Below are positions 1 through 9,592 of a stretch of DNA of 64,000 nucleotides, in pieces. Source of the stretch: an uncultured Aliivibrio sp. (GTDB lineage: Bacteria > Pseudomonadota > Gammaproteobacteria > Enterobacterales > Vibrionaceae); the NCBI RefSeq assembly GCF_946479765.1, contig NZ_CAMLHO010000006.1, positions 31,975 to 95,974 on the forward strand. Direction: 5' to 3'. Within the stretch, counting starts at the first letter, position 1, and each line of letters starts with the position of its first letter. Both the position numbers and the translations under genes were made by a program. The notes under the pieces were generated by a model. The model searched no databases. It was not told the origin of the DNA and saw only the letters and a list, made by a program, of their open reading frames with translations.

Positions 1-1
1 T

Positions 2-514
2 TTCTTAACAGAGCAATGGAATAAATACGATATCACCCCTTCACTGCAGCATTTTTCTCCACAACTAAAATCACGACTTACTTTATCTAAAAATAAAAAC
101 ACAATGATGTGCAGCTCAGTTCTAGAAAACGCCATTTATTCTTCTATAGTAGATAAAAAAAGAGTGTGTGGCGTGATTAGATTTACGATAAATGGACCAA
201 AACGAAAATTAAATCATTTTCTGTATTTAGCTCAGAAAGGCTTAGCCAATGCGCTTTATAACTCAGGTAGGGATATGATCTTCTCTATTATAGAGCAGCC
301 AGCAATGATACTTTTCTATCAAGCAATGAATAGTATAGAAACAGAACATATGCCTTTTATTTTTACTAGCTCTCAAGATATCAATAGCTCAGGTTTAATT
401 ACTTACAAAGGGATCTGTCTAACAAAGAACGCAAGTTATGTTTTCAACCAATATGATTTTAAAGAATATAATGTTAAAATCATCCAACGAAGAAAAGAAC
501 TAAAACAACAATGA
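2..514 (+). CDS. ainS: N-octanoyl-homoserine lactone synthase AinS, C-terminal part (partial)
   Basis: The frame is open from base 2 to the TGA at 512-514, so the gene enters from the left and only about 170 C-terminal residues are present. AinS belongs to the LuxM/AinS family, which makes an acyl-homoserine lactone from S-adenosylmethionine and an acyl donor. The identification rests on a moderate resemblance to the LuxM C-terminal half (a segment around YLAQKGLANALYNSG followed by FSIIEQPAMILFY) and on the LuxN-type sensor kinase only 11 bases downstream, which is the ainS-ainR arrangement known from Aliivibrio. The internal ATG at 104 is unlikely to be a start because the coding frame clearly continues upstream of it. 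Promoter and start lie outside the window. Confidence 0.85.
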   Translation, partial: FLTEQWNKYDITPSLQHFSPQLKSRLTLSKNKNTMMCSSVLENAIYSSIVDKKRVCGVIRFTINGPKRKLNHFLYLAQKGLANALYNSGRDMIFSIIEQPAMILFYQAMNSIETEHMPFIFTSSQDINSSGLITYKGICLTKNASYVFNQYDFKEYNVKIIQRRKELKQQ

Positions 515-525
515 GTTTAATATAA

Positions 526-2976
526 ATGTTAAGTGGCCTCCCAAAAGATAATTTATTACTGTTTATTGCCGTCTTTATCTTATTATGGGTGGCCTACTTT
601 ATTCGATCATTGTTTAAAGATCGGATGGAAGTTGACCCTAAAGTTTATCATCCATATATTGCATACTCTATTTTTATCGTTCTTTGGATTTTAACTAATT
701 ACTATTTTCAATCTAATCTATTAGTTAAATTTACTGAACGTACCGCGATACAAGTCGCACTACTTGCTAACTTAAGCTCATATTTTGCCTTTAGTTTTGC
801 CTTCTTATTTTCCTGTCGACTAGTATCAACAGAGAAAAACAAAAAATTAAAAACGTGGCAAGTGGTTCTTTTTTATGCTGAAACAACATTTGCTCTGGCC
901 ATCAATCTAATACCAAACTTAACCGTTACTGGTGTTACTATTGTAGATAAAGGCCTTTTTACTATTCATTTTGGCCCATTAGCTACTCTGTTTTTTCTTA
1001 ATGCTTTTGTCTTTATTGGCTTGATTATTTATAATTTTACAAAATTAAGAAAAAGTAAAATAAAACTGAATAAAGAAAAATCGACTTACTTATTGTTTGG
1101 TATTTTAATCTTTATGTCTTCCACTATTATTTCTCAAATAATAATACCGATGGTATGGCACGACTTTTCATTTGCTTGGATACCACCTGCCCTTTCTGTC
1201 ACCGAAGCCGTTTTAATTGGTTATACGTTACTTTATCATCGCTTATACAGCTTCCGTTATATCTCTTTTTGGGTAGCCTCCTATACGATGACCTTAATCG
1301 TCTTCCTTAGCCCTTTTCTCTATTTTTATAATAACCATCAAGAAAGTGGTCTATTCTATAGTAGTATTTTATTGATAATTTTCACTGGTTTGTTTTGGAA
1401 TAAAATACTTTCAAAAGCAAAAATGCTCTCTAGTTTATTAATCTACAAAGACAAAAAAACACCGGTAGATAAAATATATGAAATTGCTGATGAATTTAAA
1501 TATTCAACTCAACATGCTATCGAGAAATTGGCTTCTCTGCTTGGAACACCACAAGATGATCTGCTCTTAGTCGGTAAAAACACAAACTACAATATCTTCA
1601 TACCACATTTGAACCGATCAAATTCTGCATTGGTGAAAGATGAGTTAGATTATCAAATTCACTATGCTCCAGAATCAAATCATTCTGAACTGCATCAAAT
1701 CCAAAAAGAGATGGATTCCCATAAAACAGCCTTAATACTTCCTGTGTTTGGAAAAAATAAGCTGATTTCTCACTTACTTATCTCTGCAAATAAGCGAGAT
1801 GGTTCTACTTTTTCTAATGAAGAGATTACCGCTGTACAGTGGGTATTAACCAAGGTTCAAGGGTATATTGAAAGTGAACGTAAAGTTCTTCAATCTCAAG
1901 CACTTGCAAACTCTATCGCCCATGAGATGCGTAATCCTTTATCACAACTTCAGTACCACTTTGAACGTATTGGCGCGCATTCAAACGAAACAACGATCAA
2001 TGATGAGTTACAAAAAGGCAAATTGGCGATCCAACGTGGCGCTCAACTCATTGATATCATTCTCAGTGAAAGCAAAGGTTCAGAAATAAACCAGCATTTA
2101 TTTAAGTATTATTCCATTTCGGAATTAACTAATCAGTTTATAAATGAGTATGCTTTTGACTCAGAAAAGATTCGTAACCGTATTCACGTTAATCTAAGCG
2201 ATGATTTCACCATACATGCTAACGATACTTTATTTGGTTTTATCCTCTTTAACTTATTACGTAATTCCATTCATTATTTTGATGACTCAGACTGTAAAAT
2301 ATCAATACAGTTAACTAGAGGGAATACGACCAATTCTTTAATCTTTAGAGATACTGGGCCTGGAATTGATTCAAATATATTACCTAATATCTTTGATGAT
2401 TTTTTTACTCATAATAAGAAAGGAGGCACTGGTTTAGGACTATCTTATTGTCTAAGAGTTATGCACTCCTTTGGTGGCAATATTGCCTGCTATTCAAAAA
2501 AAGGGGCATTTACTGAATTCGTTCTGAGTTTTCCTAAAGTGAGTAATGATAACCAGCCAATAACTCAGTCTCCACAAGTACAACAAAACATCACATTAGA
2601 AACGAATATTACAAATAACAACTCGGAAAAAACCATACTTATCGTCGACGATAAAAAAGTACAGAGAATGTTAATTCAAACCTTCATTGCAAGAGATAAT
2701 CTCACTATTATTGAAGCAGGGGATGGATTAGAAGCCATTGATGTAGTCCACAATACTCATATTGATCTTATTTTTATGGATTCTCGTATGCCTATTATGA
2801 ATGGTGTTGATGCCGCAGAAAAAATTAAAAAAACACACCCATTAATCCCTATTATCGCTTTAACTGGTGAATCTGATCATAATGAACTAATGAAAATAAC
2901 AACGATAATGGATGGGTACTTAACAAAGCCTATTATTAAATCACAGCTACTAAAAATCGTAGAACAATGGATATAA
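526..2976 (+). CDS. ainR: AinR, LuxN-type hybrid sensor histidine kinase for C8-HSL
   Basis: The protein has 816 residues, close to LuxN (about 850). The first 300 residues hold a series of hydrophobic segments forming the membrane ligand-binding part. A histidine kinase dimerisation box follows (AHEMRNPLSQ, phospho-acceptor His466), then an ATPase domain with the G box GGTGLGLSYC, then a C-terminal receiver whose acidic pocket begins ILIVDDKK and whose phospho-acceptor is Asp752 in LIFMDSRMP. In the family, autoinducer binding switches kinase to phosphatase activity, feeding LuxU and LuxO; those partners are not in this window. The ATG lies 11 bases after the ainS stop with no good Shine-Dalgarno sequence, which suggests translational coupling to ainS. 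Confidence 0.9.
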   Translation: MLSGLPKDNLLLFIAVFILLWVAYFIRSLFKDRMEVDPKVYHPYIAYSIFIVLWILTNYYFQSNLLVKFTERTAIQVALLANLSSYFAFSFAFLFSCRLVSTEKNKKLKTWQVVLFYAETTFALAINLIPNLTVTGVTIVDKGLFTIHFGPLATLFFLNAFVFIGLIIYNFTKLRKSKIKLNKEKSTYLLFGILIFMSSTIISQIIIPMVWHDFSFAWIPPALSVTEAVLIGYTLLYHRLYSFRYISFWVASYTMTLIVFLSPFLYFYNNHQESGLFYSSILLIIFTGLFWNKILSKAKMLSSLLIYKDKKTPVDKIYEIADEFKYSTQHAIEKLASLLGTPQDDLLLVGKNTNYNIFIPHLNRSNSALVKDELDYQIHYAPESNHSELHQIQKEMDSHKTALILPVFGKNKLISHLLISANKRDGSTFSNEEITAVQWVLTKVQGYIESERKVLQSQALANSIAHEMRNPLSQLQYHFERIGAHSNETTINDELQKGKLAIQRGAQLIDIILSESKGSEINQHLFKYYSISELTNQFINEYAFDSEKIRNRIHVNLSDDFTIHANDTLFGFILFNLLRNSIHYFDDSDCKISIQLTRGNTTNSLIFRDTGPGIDSNILPNIFDDFFTHNKKGGTGLGLSYCLRVMHSFGGNIACYSKKGAFTEFVLSFPKVSNDNQPITQSPQVQQNITLETNITNNNSEKTILIVDDKKVQRMLIQTFIARDNLTIIEAGDGLEAIDVVHNTHIDLIFMDSRMPIMNGVDAAEKIKKTHPLIPIIALTGESDHNELMKITTIMDGYLTKPIIKSQLLKIVEQWI

Positions 2977-3003
2977 AAATAGCCAGTCACTGCTGGCTAT
3001 TTA
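2977..3003. terminator. Bidirectional terminator between ainR and yciO
   Basis: The inverted repeat AAATAGCCAG / CTGGCTATTT starts immediately after the ainR stop codon. It has A and T runs on its two sides and lies between convergent ainR and yciO, so it can serve both strands. Confidence 0.75.
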
Positions 3004-3027
3004 TTAGTAAGTGTTGACTATACTCTC

Positions 3028-3648
3028 TTACTGAAATGGGCTTGGATCACCCGCACCAATACGTACAACATTAATTTCATCATCACTAAAATCAACAACC
3101 GTTGTTGGTTGCTCGCCTAAATAACCACCATTCATAATTAAATCGACAGTATGCTCAAGTTGATCACGAATTGCTTCAGGATCAGACTCTGCCATTTCAT
3201 TACCAGGTAAAATCAAGGTCGTAGACATTAATGGCTCACCCAACTCTTCTAACAGAGCTAAGGCAATTTTATTGTCAGGTACACGCATACCAATCGTCTT
3301 ACGCTTTGGATTCATCAAACGACGCGGCACTTCTTTTGTGCCTTTAAAGATAAAGGTGTATGCGCCCGGCGTATTATTTTTCAATAAACGGAAAACACTA
3401 TTATCAACACGAGCGTAAATCGATAACTCAGAAAGATCACGACACAACAGGGTAAAATTGTGCTTATCATCTAAACGACGGATCTGACAAATTCGCTCTA
3501 ATGCTTGTTTATTTTCTAATTGGCAACCTAGCGCATACCCTGAATCGGTTGGGTAAATAACCACACCACCATTACGAATGATCGCAACCGCTTGAGTTAT
3601 TAAACGCGCTTGCGGGTTTTCTGGATGTACATAAAAAAACTGGCTCAT
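3028..3648 (-). CDS. yciO: YciO, Sua5/YciO/YrdC-family protein
   Basis: The protein has 206 residues spanning the whole YrdC-like fold. Visible motifs are the N-terminal GGVVIYPTDSGYALGC, followed by a KHNFTLLCRDLSELS segment and GAYTFIFKG. Members bind RNA or nucleotides; Sua5 and YrdC make threonylcarbamoyl-AMP for tRNA t6A, but the job of YciO itself is unsettled and it should not be called TsaC. It is encoded beside the PHP phosphoesterase rnm and opposite trpL, the same order as yciO-yciV-trpL in Escherichia coli. The start ATG has AGGAGGAA just upstream (complement of 3652-3660). Confidence 0.9.
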   Translation of the reverse strand: MSQFFYVHPENPQARLITQAVAIIRNGGVVIYPTDSGYALGCQLENKQALERICQIRRLDDKHNFTLLCRDLSELSIYARVDNSVFRLLKNNTPGAYTFIFKGTKEVPRRLMNPKRKTIGMRVPDNKIALALLEELGEPLMSTTLILPGNEMAESDPEAIRDQLEHTVDLIMNGGYLGEQPTTVVDFSDDEINVVRIGAGDPSPFQ

Positions 3649-3702
3649 TATTCCTCCTGCCTAGCAGGTCATTATTATATTAATTATTATCTAGAGCAGA
3701 GT

Positions 3703-4548
3703 TTACTCAAATGTGGGTAAATCCCATTCTTGCCATACTGGTACTACCCCTTCAGGTAGCCATAAATTTCTTCCAAGCTCTGTCCAAGGTGACGGATAAT
3801 GAAAATCTGACCCTTGTGATGCTTGTAATTCATAATCAATGGCATAGTTTGCAAGCACTCGACGTTCTTGCACACCTTGTTGTGGTAATGCGACTTCCAT
3901 TGCATCCCCCTTTGCCTCAACAAAAGCGACCAATAGTCGTTTAATCCATTTTGCCGTTAAATTATATCGGCCAGGATGAGCTAATACCGCTGTTCCACCA
4001 GCATTATGAATGACCTCCACCGCTTCTTCGATTGAGCACCAATCTGGTGGAGCATATCCTATGTTATTGCGTGTTAAGAACTTTTTAAAGACCGCCTGCA
4101 TCGTTTTTGCGTGACCTTGGTCAACTAACCACTTACCAAAATGCGCTCGCGTCAACGAGCCGCCATTAGCCAGAGCCACCGCGCCTTCATACGCTCCCGC
4201 ATAACCGGCTTTTTCAAGACGTTCAGCCATTTTTCTCGCACGAGAATCTCGACGCTGCGCTTGTTGTTCTATCAGTGCAATTAATTCAGGGTGATTCACA
4301 TCAACATTAAGGCCAACAACATGAATGTCTTTGTTGCTCCATAAAGTCGAAAGTTCAATACCATCAATTAAATGTACTGGCAGAGCTTTTGCTTTAATCG
4401 TTTGATGAGCTTCAACCAAGCCCGCCACGGTATCGTGATCAGTAATAGCAAGCACCTTCACATTAAAAGTAACCGCTCTTTCTACTAATTCAGTAGGTGA
4501 CATACGCCCATCTGACGCAGTTGTGTGACTATGTAGGTCTATTTTCAT
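3703..4548 (-). CDS. rnm: PHP-domain phosphoesterase RNase AM (YciV/TrpH)
   Basis: The protein has 281 residues. The PHP metal-binding signature is complete: [11 protein letters not shown] at residues 4-14, ITDHDT around residue 36, a central VLAHPGRY, and a C-terminal GSDFHYP. The family hydrolyses 3',5'-nucleoside bisphosphates, and the E. coli protein is also a 5'-to-3' exonuclease that matures the 5' ends of ribosomal RNAs. It is divergent from the trp leader, as in enterobacteria, hence the older name trpH; a role in tryptophan synthesis is not implied. It lies 54 bases upstream of yciO and the two may be co-transcribed. Confidence 0.88.
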   Translation of the reverse strand: MKIDLHSHTTASDGRMSPTELVERAVTFNVKVLAITDHDTVAGLVEAHQTIKAKALPVHLIDGIELSTLWSNKDIHVVGLNVDVNHPELIALIEQQAQRRDSRARKMAERLEKAGYAGAYEGAVALANGGSLTRAHFGKWLVDQGHAKTMQAVFKKFLTRNNIGYAPPDWCSIEEAVEVIHNAGGTAVLAHPGRYNLTAKWIKRLLVAFVEAKGDAMEVALPQQGVQERRVLANYAIDYELQASQGSDFHYPSPWTELGRNLWLPEGVVPVWQEWDLPTFE

Positions 4549-4556
4549 AATTATTC

Positions 4557-4591
4557 TTGACTTTCACCTTGCGTACTAGTTTACTGATACA
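4557..4591 (+). promoter_or_regulatory. trp promoter with overlapping TrpR operator
   Basis: A -35 TTGACT (4557-4562) and a -10 TTTACT (4580-4585) are separated by 17 bases. Across the -10 lies GTACTAGTTTACTGATAC (4573-4590), a near-palindrome very like the E. coli trp operator core CTAGTTAACTAG. This suggests TrpR repression in addition to attenuation. The site is between the divergent rnm and trpL starts. TrpR binding is inferred from the sequence match only. Confidence 0.75.
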
Positions 4592-4643
4592 CAGTTAAAC
4601 ATTTTTTCACCAATTCATTATTGGTTTACATAGTAGGTACTTT

Positions 4644-4721
4644 ATGTCACAGCTTAGCAAACAACAAGTATTCTTAAAAAGAAGCGTGATGACTCAACGT
4701 TGGTGGCACTACTTCGGGTAG
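4644..4721 (+). CDS. trpL: trp operon leader peptide TrpL
   Basis: This is a 25-codon reading frame from ATG 4644 to TAG 4719-4721, ending MTQRWWHYFG. The tandem tryptophan codons TGG TGG (4701-4706) are the ribosome-stalling signal of tryptophan attenuation. A second in-frame ATG at 4689 would give just the last ten residues, and the true start is not certain. The frame lies between the trp operator and a strong attenuator hairpin, the expected position, and it is too short for routine gene callers. Confidence 0.85.
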   Translation: MSQLSKQQVFLKRSVMTQRWWHYFG

Positions 4722-4758
4722 TGTTTTTGTGCTTAATATTTTTCAACATAAAAACCTT

Positions 4759-4781
4759 ACCCGCCATCCAGCGGGTTTTTT
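4759..4781 (+). terminator. trp attenuator terminator
   Basis: The stem CCCGC / GCGGG (4760-4764 and 4771-4775) is followed by a run of seven T residues. It lies about 40 bases after the leader peptide stop. This is the terminator hairpin of the attenuation mechanism: it should form when the ribosome clears the tandem Trp codons. Confidence 0.8.
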
Positions 4782-4951
4782 ATACCTTAAGCTTAAACGA
4801 TAGATAACACCAATAATAGATGAAAATCTAAACAGCCAGTCATTCAGCCCTCACAAGTTTTAAGAAAAGAGTGGCAACAAAAGTGAAATATGCGACTATG
4901 AAATCCAATAAAAATGTAACATCAATTCAACGTATTAGCATGGAGGCTGGA

Positions 4952-6538
4952 ATGCAGTCAGTAATGTCCAATGATGGTCAGCTAGAAGTTCTTTCCCTTA
5001 ACGTTCCATACGTTTCCGATCCAACACAACTTTATTCTACTTTATGTGAGAATAAAGAGATGAGCTTGTTACTCGAAGGGGCTGAAGTAAACTCTAAGCA
5101 AAACATCATAAGCTTAATGCTGATTGATGCGGCGGTACGAATTCATTGTTTTGATAAAGACGTTACCTTAGAAGCCCTAACGCTGAACGGTGAACGTTTA
5201 TTACAGACCTTAGCGCTATCTCTGCCTTCTTCTTTGATCACTCTATCTTCTCAAACTCTACTCACGCTGCACTTTCCAGAGATTAACCAAGATCTGGATG
5301 AAGACAGCCGTTTACGTGAGCTTTCTTCTTTTGATGCTCTGCGTTTTATTCAGAATCACTTTGATGTAACTGGATTACCCTCTAATGCGCTATTTTTGGG
5401 CGGTTTATTTGCTTATGATTTAGTGGCGAATTTTGAAAACCTCGGTAATGCAGAAACAACCAATAATTGTCCAGACTATGTGTTTTATGTAGCGGAATCA
5501 CTTTTGGTTATCAATCACCAAACCGAGTCTTCGGTACTTCAGGGATCACTGTTTAATACTGATGAGACTATCAAAGCCAGTGTTTCTACCCGACTTCTTG
5601 AAATAAAAGAATTTTGCTCAGAGCCACATACGGTTCCCTCAGCCCCAACGCTAGAACGTTGTGAAGCAATTCCAAGTGTGTCAGATGAAGATTTCTGTCA
5701 AACCGTATTAGATTTAAAAGAATTTGTCATTAAAGGCGATATTTTCCAAGTTGTTCCTTCTCGTCGCTTTACTCTTCCTTGCCCTGCGCCATTAGCAGCT
5801 TACCGTGAACTGAAAATAGGTAATCCAAGCCCTTATATGTTTTATCTGCAAGATCGCGATTTCACCCTGTTTGGTGCATCGCCTGAATCTGCATTGAAAT
5901 ACGGCAAAGAAACAAACCAAGTTGAGATTTACCCAATCGCAGGCACACGTCAACGTGGTAAAAACAACGATGGCTCTATCAACCATGATTTAGACAGCCG
6001 CATTGAATTAGAACTGCGTTGTGATACCAAAGAAAATGCAGAGCACATGATGCTAGTTGATTTGGCTCGTAATGATGTGGCTCGTATTTCAGAAGCAGGC
6101 ACTCGCTATGTGGCTGATTTATTAAAAGTCGATCGCTACAGCCATGTTATGCATCTGGTTTCTCGTGTTGTTGGTCAATTACGCGGGGATCTTGATGCCC
6201 TTCATGCTTACCAAGCGTGTATGAATATGGGGACATTAACTGGCGCACCAAAGATCCGTGCTATGCAGCTCATTCGTGACGTAGAAAAAACACGCCGAGG
6301 CACTTATGGTGGCGCTGTTGGTTATTTAACAGGCGATGGCAACATGGATACTTGTATTGTTATTCGTTCAGCCTATGTTGAAGACGGTATCGCTCAAGTT
6401 CAAGCCGGAGCTGGTGTGGTGTATGACTCTGACCCACAAGCTGAAGCTGATGAAACGCGTGGAAAAGCCCAAGCGGTGATCTCTGCAATTCAAAAAGCGC
6501 ACTTAGCTCAACCAGTAAGCACTAAGGAGAAAAACTAA
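4952..6538 (+). CDS. trpE: Anthranilate synthase component I
   Basis: TrpE converts chorismate plus glutamine-derived ammonia into anthranilate, the first committed step to tryptophan. I place the start at ATG 4952, giving 528 residues against 520 in E. coli. It follows GGAGG (4942-4946) at ideal spacing, and its N-terminus aligns with the E. coli enzyme, including the LLLEGAE segment of the Trp feedback site. An upstream in-frame GTG at 4871 would add 27 residues that look non-homologous. The chorismate-binding core is intact: [20 protein letters not shown] and a C-terminal [10 protein letters not shown]. It overlaps trpG by one base (TAATG). Confidence 0.95.
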   Translation: MQSVMSNDGQLEVLSLNVPYVSDPTQLYSTLCENKEMSLLLEGAEVNSKQNIISLMLIDAAVRIHCFDKDVTLEALTLNGERLLQTLALSLPSSLITLSSQTLLTLHFPEINQDLDEDSRLRELSSFDALRFIQNHFDVTGLPSNALFLGGLFAYDLVANFENLGNAETTNNCPDYVFYVAESLLVINHQTESSVLQGSLFNTDETIKASVSTRLLEIKEFCSEPHTVPSAPTLERCEAIPSVSDEDFCQTVLDLKEFVIKGDIFQVVPSRRFTLPCPAPLAAYRELKIGNPSPYMFYLQDRDFTLFGASPESALKYGKETNQVEIYPIAGTRQRGKNNDGSINHDLDSRIELELRCDTKENAEHMMLVDLARNDVARISEAGTRYVADLLKVDRYSHVMHLVSRVVGQLRGDLDALHAYQACMNMGTLTGAPKIRAMQLIRDVEKTRRGTYGGAVGYLTGDGNMDTCIVIRSAYVEDGIAQVQAGAGVVYDSDPQAEADETRGKAQAVISAIQKAHLAQPVSTKEKN

Positions 6539-7146
6539 TGGCTCATATTGTATTACTCGATAATTTCGACTCCTTTACTTATAACTTGGTTGATCAATTT
6601 CGCTCACTTGGCTACCCAGTTACCATTTATCGTAATAGTTTATCTGCGGTAGCTTTTGAAGAGGCGGTAAATAAACTAGAAAATCCGGTAGTTGTATTAT
6701 CTCCAGGACCAGGGGCTCCATCAGAAGCGGGCTGTATGCCTGAAGTCATTCAACGCTTAAAAGGCAAAGTACCTATGATCGGTATTTGTCTTGGTCATCA
6801 GGCAATTGTTGAAGCATATGATGGTACGGTTGCAGGTGCTGGTGAAATCGTTCATGGTAAATCTGCAATGATGAGCCATAACCAACACGCAATTTTTGAC
6901 GGTTTACCAAACCCACTCTCTATTGCTCGTTACCACTCTTTAGTCGCAACAAAGGTAACCGATCAATTAACCATTACAGCAACCGTTGATGATTTAGTCA
7001 TGGCGGTGATCCAAGAAGAAGATAAAGTGTGTGGATTCCAATTTCATCCTGAATCCATTTTAACGACGCAAGGCGCTGAGCTACTAATTAATACACTAAA
7101 CTGGGCTTTAAATTTAGATTCAAGCCATTCAGATAACAAAGAATAA
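6538..7146 (+). CDS. trpG: Anthranilate synthase component II (glutamine amidotransferase)
   Basis: The protein is a 202-residue class I glutamine amidotransferase that supplies ammonia to TrpE. It begins with [13 protein letters not shown]. The nucleophile elbow GICLGHQ carries the catalytic Cys, and the C-terminal FQFHPES carries the catalytic His and Glu. Unlike E. coli, where trpG is fused to trpD, this is a free-standing gene. The ATG overlaps the trpE stop, implying coupled translation and matched subunit amounts. Confidence 0.95.
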   Translation: MAHIVLLDNFDSFTYNLVDQFRSLGYPVTIYRNSLSAVAFEEAVNKLENPVVVLSPGPGAPSEAGCMPEVIQRLKGKVPMIGICLGHQAIVEAYDGTVAGAGEIVHGKSAMMSHNQHAIFDGLPNPLSIARYHSLVATKVTDQLTITATVDDLVMAVIQEEDKVCGFQFHPESILTTQGAELLINTLNWALNLDSSHSDNKE

Positions 7147-7156
7147 GGATATTCTC

Positions 7157-8164
7157 ATGACTCAAATTGAAGCCATTTTTACAAAACTATATGATCAAAT
7201 TTCTCTTTCAGAAGCGGAAAGCCAAGTCCTTTTTGATGCAATTATTAAAGGTGAGTTAGATCCGATTCTACTTACCGCCGCGCTAACTTGTTTAAAAATA
7301 AAAGGCGAGACGCCTAACGAAATTGCAGGCGCTGCAAAAGCATTGCTTGAAAATGCCAATGATTTTCCTCGCCCAGATTATGATTTTGCCGATATCGTAG
7401 GCACAGGAGGAGATGGTTCAAATACCATTAATATCTCCACCACAGCAGCGTTTGTTGCTGCAGCGTGTGGTCTAAAAATCGCAAAACACGGTAATCGTGG
7501 CGTATCAAGTAAATCAGGTTCTTCTGACTTGCTGGATTCTTTTGGTATCAACTTAGCGATGTCAGCAGAAGATACACGAAAAGCCGTTGATGACTTAGGC
7601 GTTGCCTTCTTATTTGCACCGCACTATCACGGCGGTGTACGTCATGCGATGCCAATTCGTCAAACCATGAAAACACGCACCATCTTTAATATCCTTGGTC
7701 CATTGATCAACCCTGCTCGTCCAAACATTGAATTAATGGGTGTATACGATGAGTCTCTTGTTCGACCAATTGCAGAAACCATGGTGAATATGGGAATGAA
7801 ACGCGCAGCCGTGGTCTTTGGTTCAGGTTTAGATGAGGTTGCGATTCATGGTCCAACAACGGTTGCTGAAATCATTGATGGCGAAATCAAAGAATACACA
7901 TTAACCCCTGAAGATTTTGGTTTAGACACCCACCCACTTGAAGCAATTAAGGGTGGAGAGCCGGAAGAAAACAGAGCCATTATTACTGATATCCTGACGG
8001 GTAAAGGGACTGACGCTCAATTAGGTGCCATTGCCGTTAACGTTGCCCTATTAATGCGTTTATTTGGACATGAAGATTTAAAAGCCAATGCACAAAAAGC
8101 CATTGATGCGATGAACTCAGGAAAAGCATTCGAGCTAGTTCAACAACTGGCTGCACGAGGATAA
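7157..8164 (+). CDS. trpD: Anthranilate phosphoribosyltransferase
   Basis: The 335-residue enzyme joins anthranilate to phosphoribosyl pyrophosphate. The PRPP-binding loop DIVGTGGDGSNTINIST, the following KHGNRGVSSKSGSSDLL and the substrate-binding FLFAPHYHGG are all present, so the protein is full length and looks active. It begins ten bases after trpG behind AAGGAT, and it lacks the amidotransferase domain fused to it in enterobacteria. Confidence 0.95.
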   Translation: MTQIEAIFTKLYDQISLSEAESQVLFDAIIKGELDPILLTAALTCLKIKGETPNEIAGAAKALLENANDFPRPDYDFADIVGTGGDGSNTINISTTAAFVAAACGLKIAKHGNRGVSSKSGSSDLLDSFGINLAMSAEDTRKAVDDLGVAFLFAPHYHGGVRHAMPIRQTMKTRTIFNILGPLINPARPNIELMGVYDESLVRPIAETMVNMGMKRAAVVFGSGLDEVAIHGPTTVAEIIDGEIKEYTLTPEDFGLDTHPLEAIKGGEPEENRAIITDILTGKGTDAQLGAIAVNVALLMRLFGHEDLKANAQKAIDAMNSGKAFELVQQLAARG

Positions 8165-8169
8165 TAAAG

Positions 8170-9582
8170 ATGACACAACAATTGTCTGAGCACATCTCAG
8201 TAGAAAATACCCAAATGGCTGAAGTGCTAGTTAAAATTGTCAAAGACAAAGCGATTTGGATAAATGAACGTAAAGAAAGTCAGCCTCTCGATACCTTTAA
8301 GAATGGCCTAACAAATTCTGATCGCAGTTTTTATGATGCATTAAAAACGGGTAAAACCGAATTTATTCTTGAATGTAAAAAAGCATCGCCATCGAAAGGA
8401 CTAATTCGACAAGATTTTGATTTGAATTACATTGCATCAGTTTATAACAAACACGCCAGTGCAATTTCTGTGTTAACGGACGAAAAGTATTTCCAAGGCA
8501 GTTTTGATTTCTTACCAATTATTCGTGATCAAGTTAATCAGCCTATTCTATGCAAAGATTTTATGATTGATGCATACCAAGTCTATTTAGCTCGCCACTA
8601 CGGTGCTGATGCTATTCTACTAATGCTTTCAGTGCTTAACGATGAAGAATACAGAGAACTTGCAGAAGTCGCTCATTCATTTGGTATGAGTGTACTCACG
8701 GAAGTCAGTAATGAAGAAGAGTTACACCGAGCGGTCGCATTAGAAGCGCAAGTGATTGGCATTAACAACCGCAATCTACGTGATTTATCCACCGACTTAA
8801 ACCGCACGAAAGAACTTGCCCCACTGCTACCAAAAGGCACAATAATCATTTCTGAGTCAGGCATTTATAACCATCAGCAAGTGAAAGATCTAGCGAAACA
8901 CGCAACGGGGTTTTTAATTGGCAGCTCGTTAATGGCAGAAGAAAATCTAGAACTAGCTGCGCGAAAAGTAATTCTAGGTGAGAACAAAGTCTGTGGCTTA
9001 ACTTCTGTTGAAGATGCAAAAGCAGTTTATGACTCAGGTGCTGTGTATGGCGGATTAATCTTTGTTGAAAAATCACCTCGCTTTGTCTCTCTTGAAACCG
9101 CAAAAACCATCACTCAAGCGACAACATTAAACTATGTCGGGGTGTTTCAAAATGAAACAGTTGCAACCGTAGTGAATGCAGAAAGCCAGTTATCTTTAGC
9201 TGTTGTTCAACTTCATGGAAATGAAAGTGAAGAATATATTGCCGAGCTAAAACAGCAATTACCAACAGCATGCCAAGTGTGGAATGTTATTTCTGTGTCA
9301 GATGATGCGCAAAGTATTTCCCTTCCGCAAAGCCTTGCTGATAAAGTGTTGGTAGATTGTAAAGTTGGCTCTCAAGCAGGCGGCACAGGCGTTAGTTTTG
9401 ATTGGAGTAAACTGCCACATAACGACATTATGCTAGCCGGAGGCTTATCACTAGACAATACCAAACAAGCCGCACAACTTGGTTGCCACGGATTAGATTT
9501 CAACTCTGGTGTCGAATCGGCCCCAGGAAAAAAAGATCACACAAAATTACGCGCCGTATTTAGCGCATTACGAGATTATTAA
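8170..9582 (+). CDS. trpCF: Bifunctional indole-3-glycerol-phosphate synthase / phosphoribosylanthranilate isomerase
   Basis: The protein has 470 residues in two (beta/alpha)8 barrels. Residues about 1-270 are Trp[26 protein letters not shown] and IISESGI hold the expected Lys and Glu residues. The rest is TrpF, opening with [12 protein letters not shown] (catalytic Cys) and closing with [13 protein letters not shown] and [10 protein letters not shown]. The TrpC-TrpF fusion is usual for enterobacteria and vibrios. The N-terminus is about 15 residues longer than in E. coli; ATG 8170 has AGGATAATAAAG in front and is preferred, but ATG 8215 is possible. Confidence 0.94.
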   Translation: MTQQLSEHISVENTQMAEVLVKIVKDKAIWINERKESQPLDTFKNGLTNSDRSFYDALKTGKTEFILECKKASPSKGLIRQDFDLNYIASVYNKHASAISVLTDEKYFQGSFDFLPIIRDQVNQPILCKDFMIDAYQVYLARHYGADAILLMLSVLNDEEYRELAEVAHSFGMSVLTEVSNEEELHRAVALEAQVIGINNRNLRDLSTDLNRTKELAPLLPKGTIIISESGIYNHQQVKDLAKHATGFLIGSSLMAEENLELAARKVILGENKVCGLTSVEDAKAVYDSGAVYGGLIFVEKSPRFVSLETAKTITQATTLNYVGVFQNETVATVVNAESQLSLAVVQLHGNESEEYIAELKQQLPTACQVWNVISVSDDAQSISLPQSLADKVLVDCKVGSQAGGTGVSFDWSKLPHNDIMLAGGLSLDNTKQAAQLGCHGLDFNSGVESAPGKKDHTKLRAVFSALRDY

Positions 9583-9592
9583 GGAAAATATC

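Noticed and set aside
4871..4951. Longer TrpE starting at GTG 4871
   Set aside because: The extra 27 residues do not resemble TrpE, and ATG 4952 has GGAGG at ideal distance and aligns with the E. coli N-terminus.
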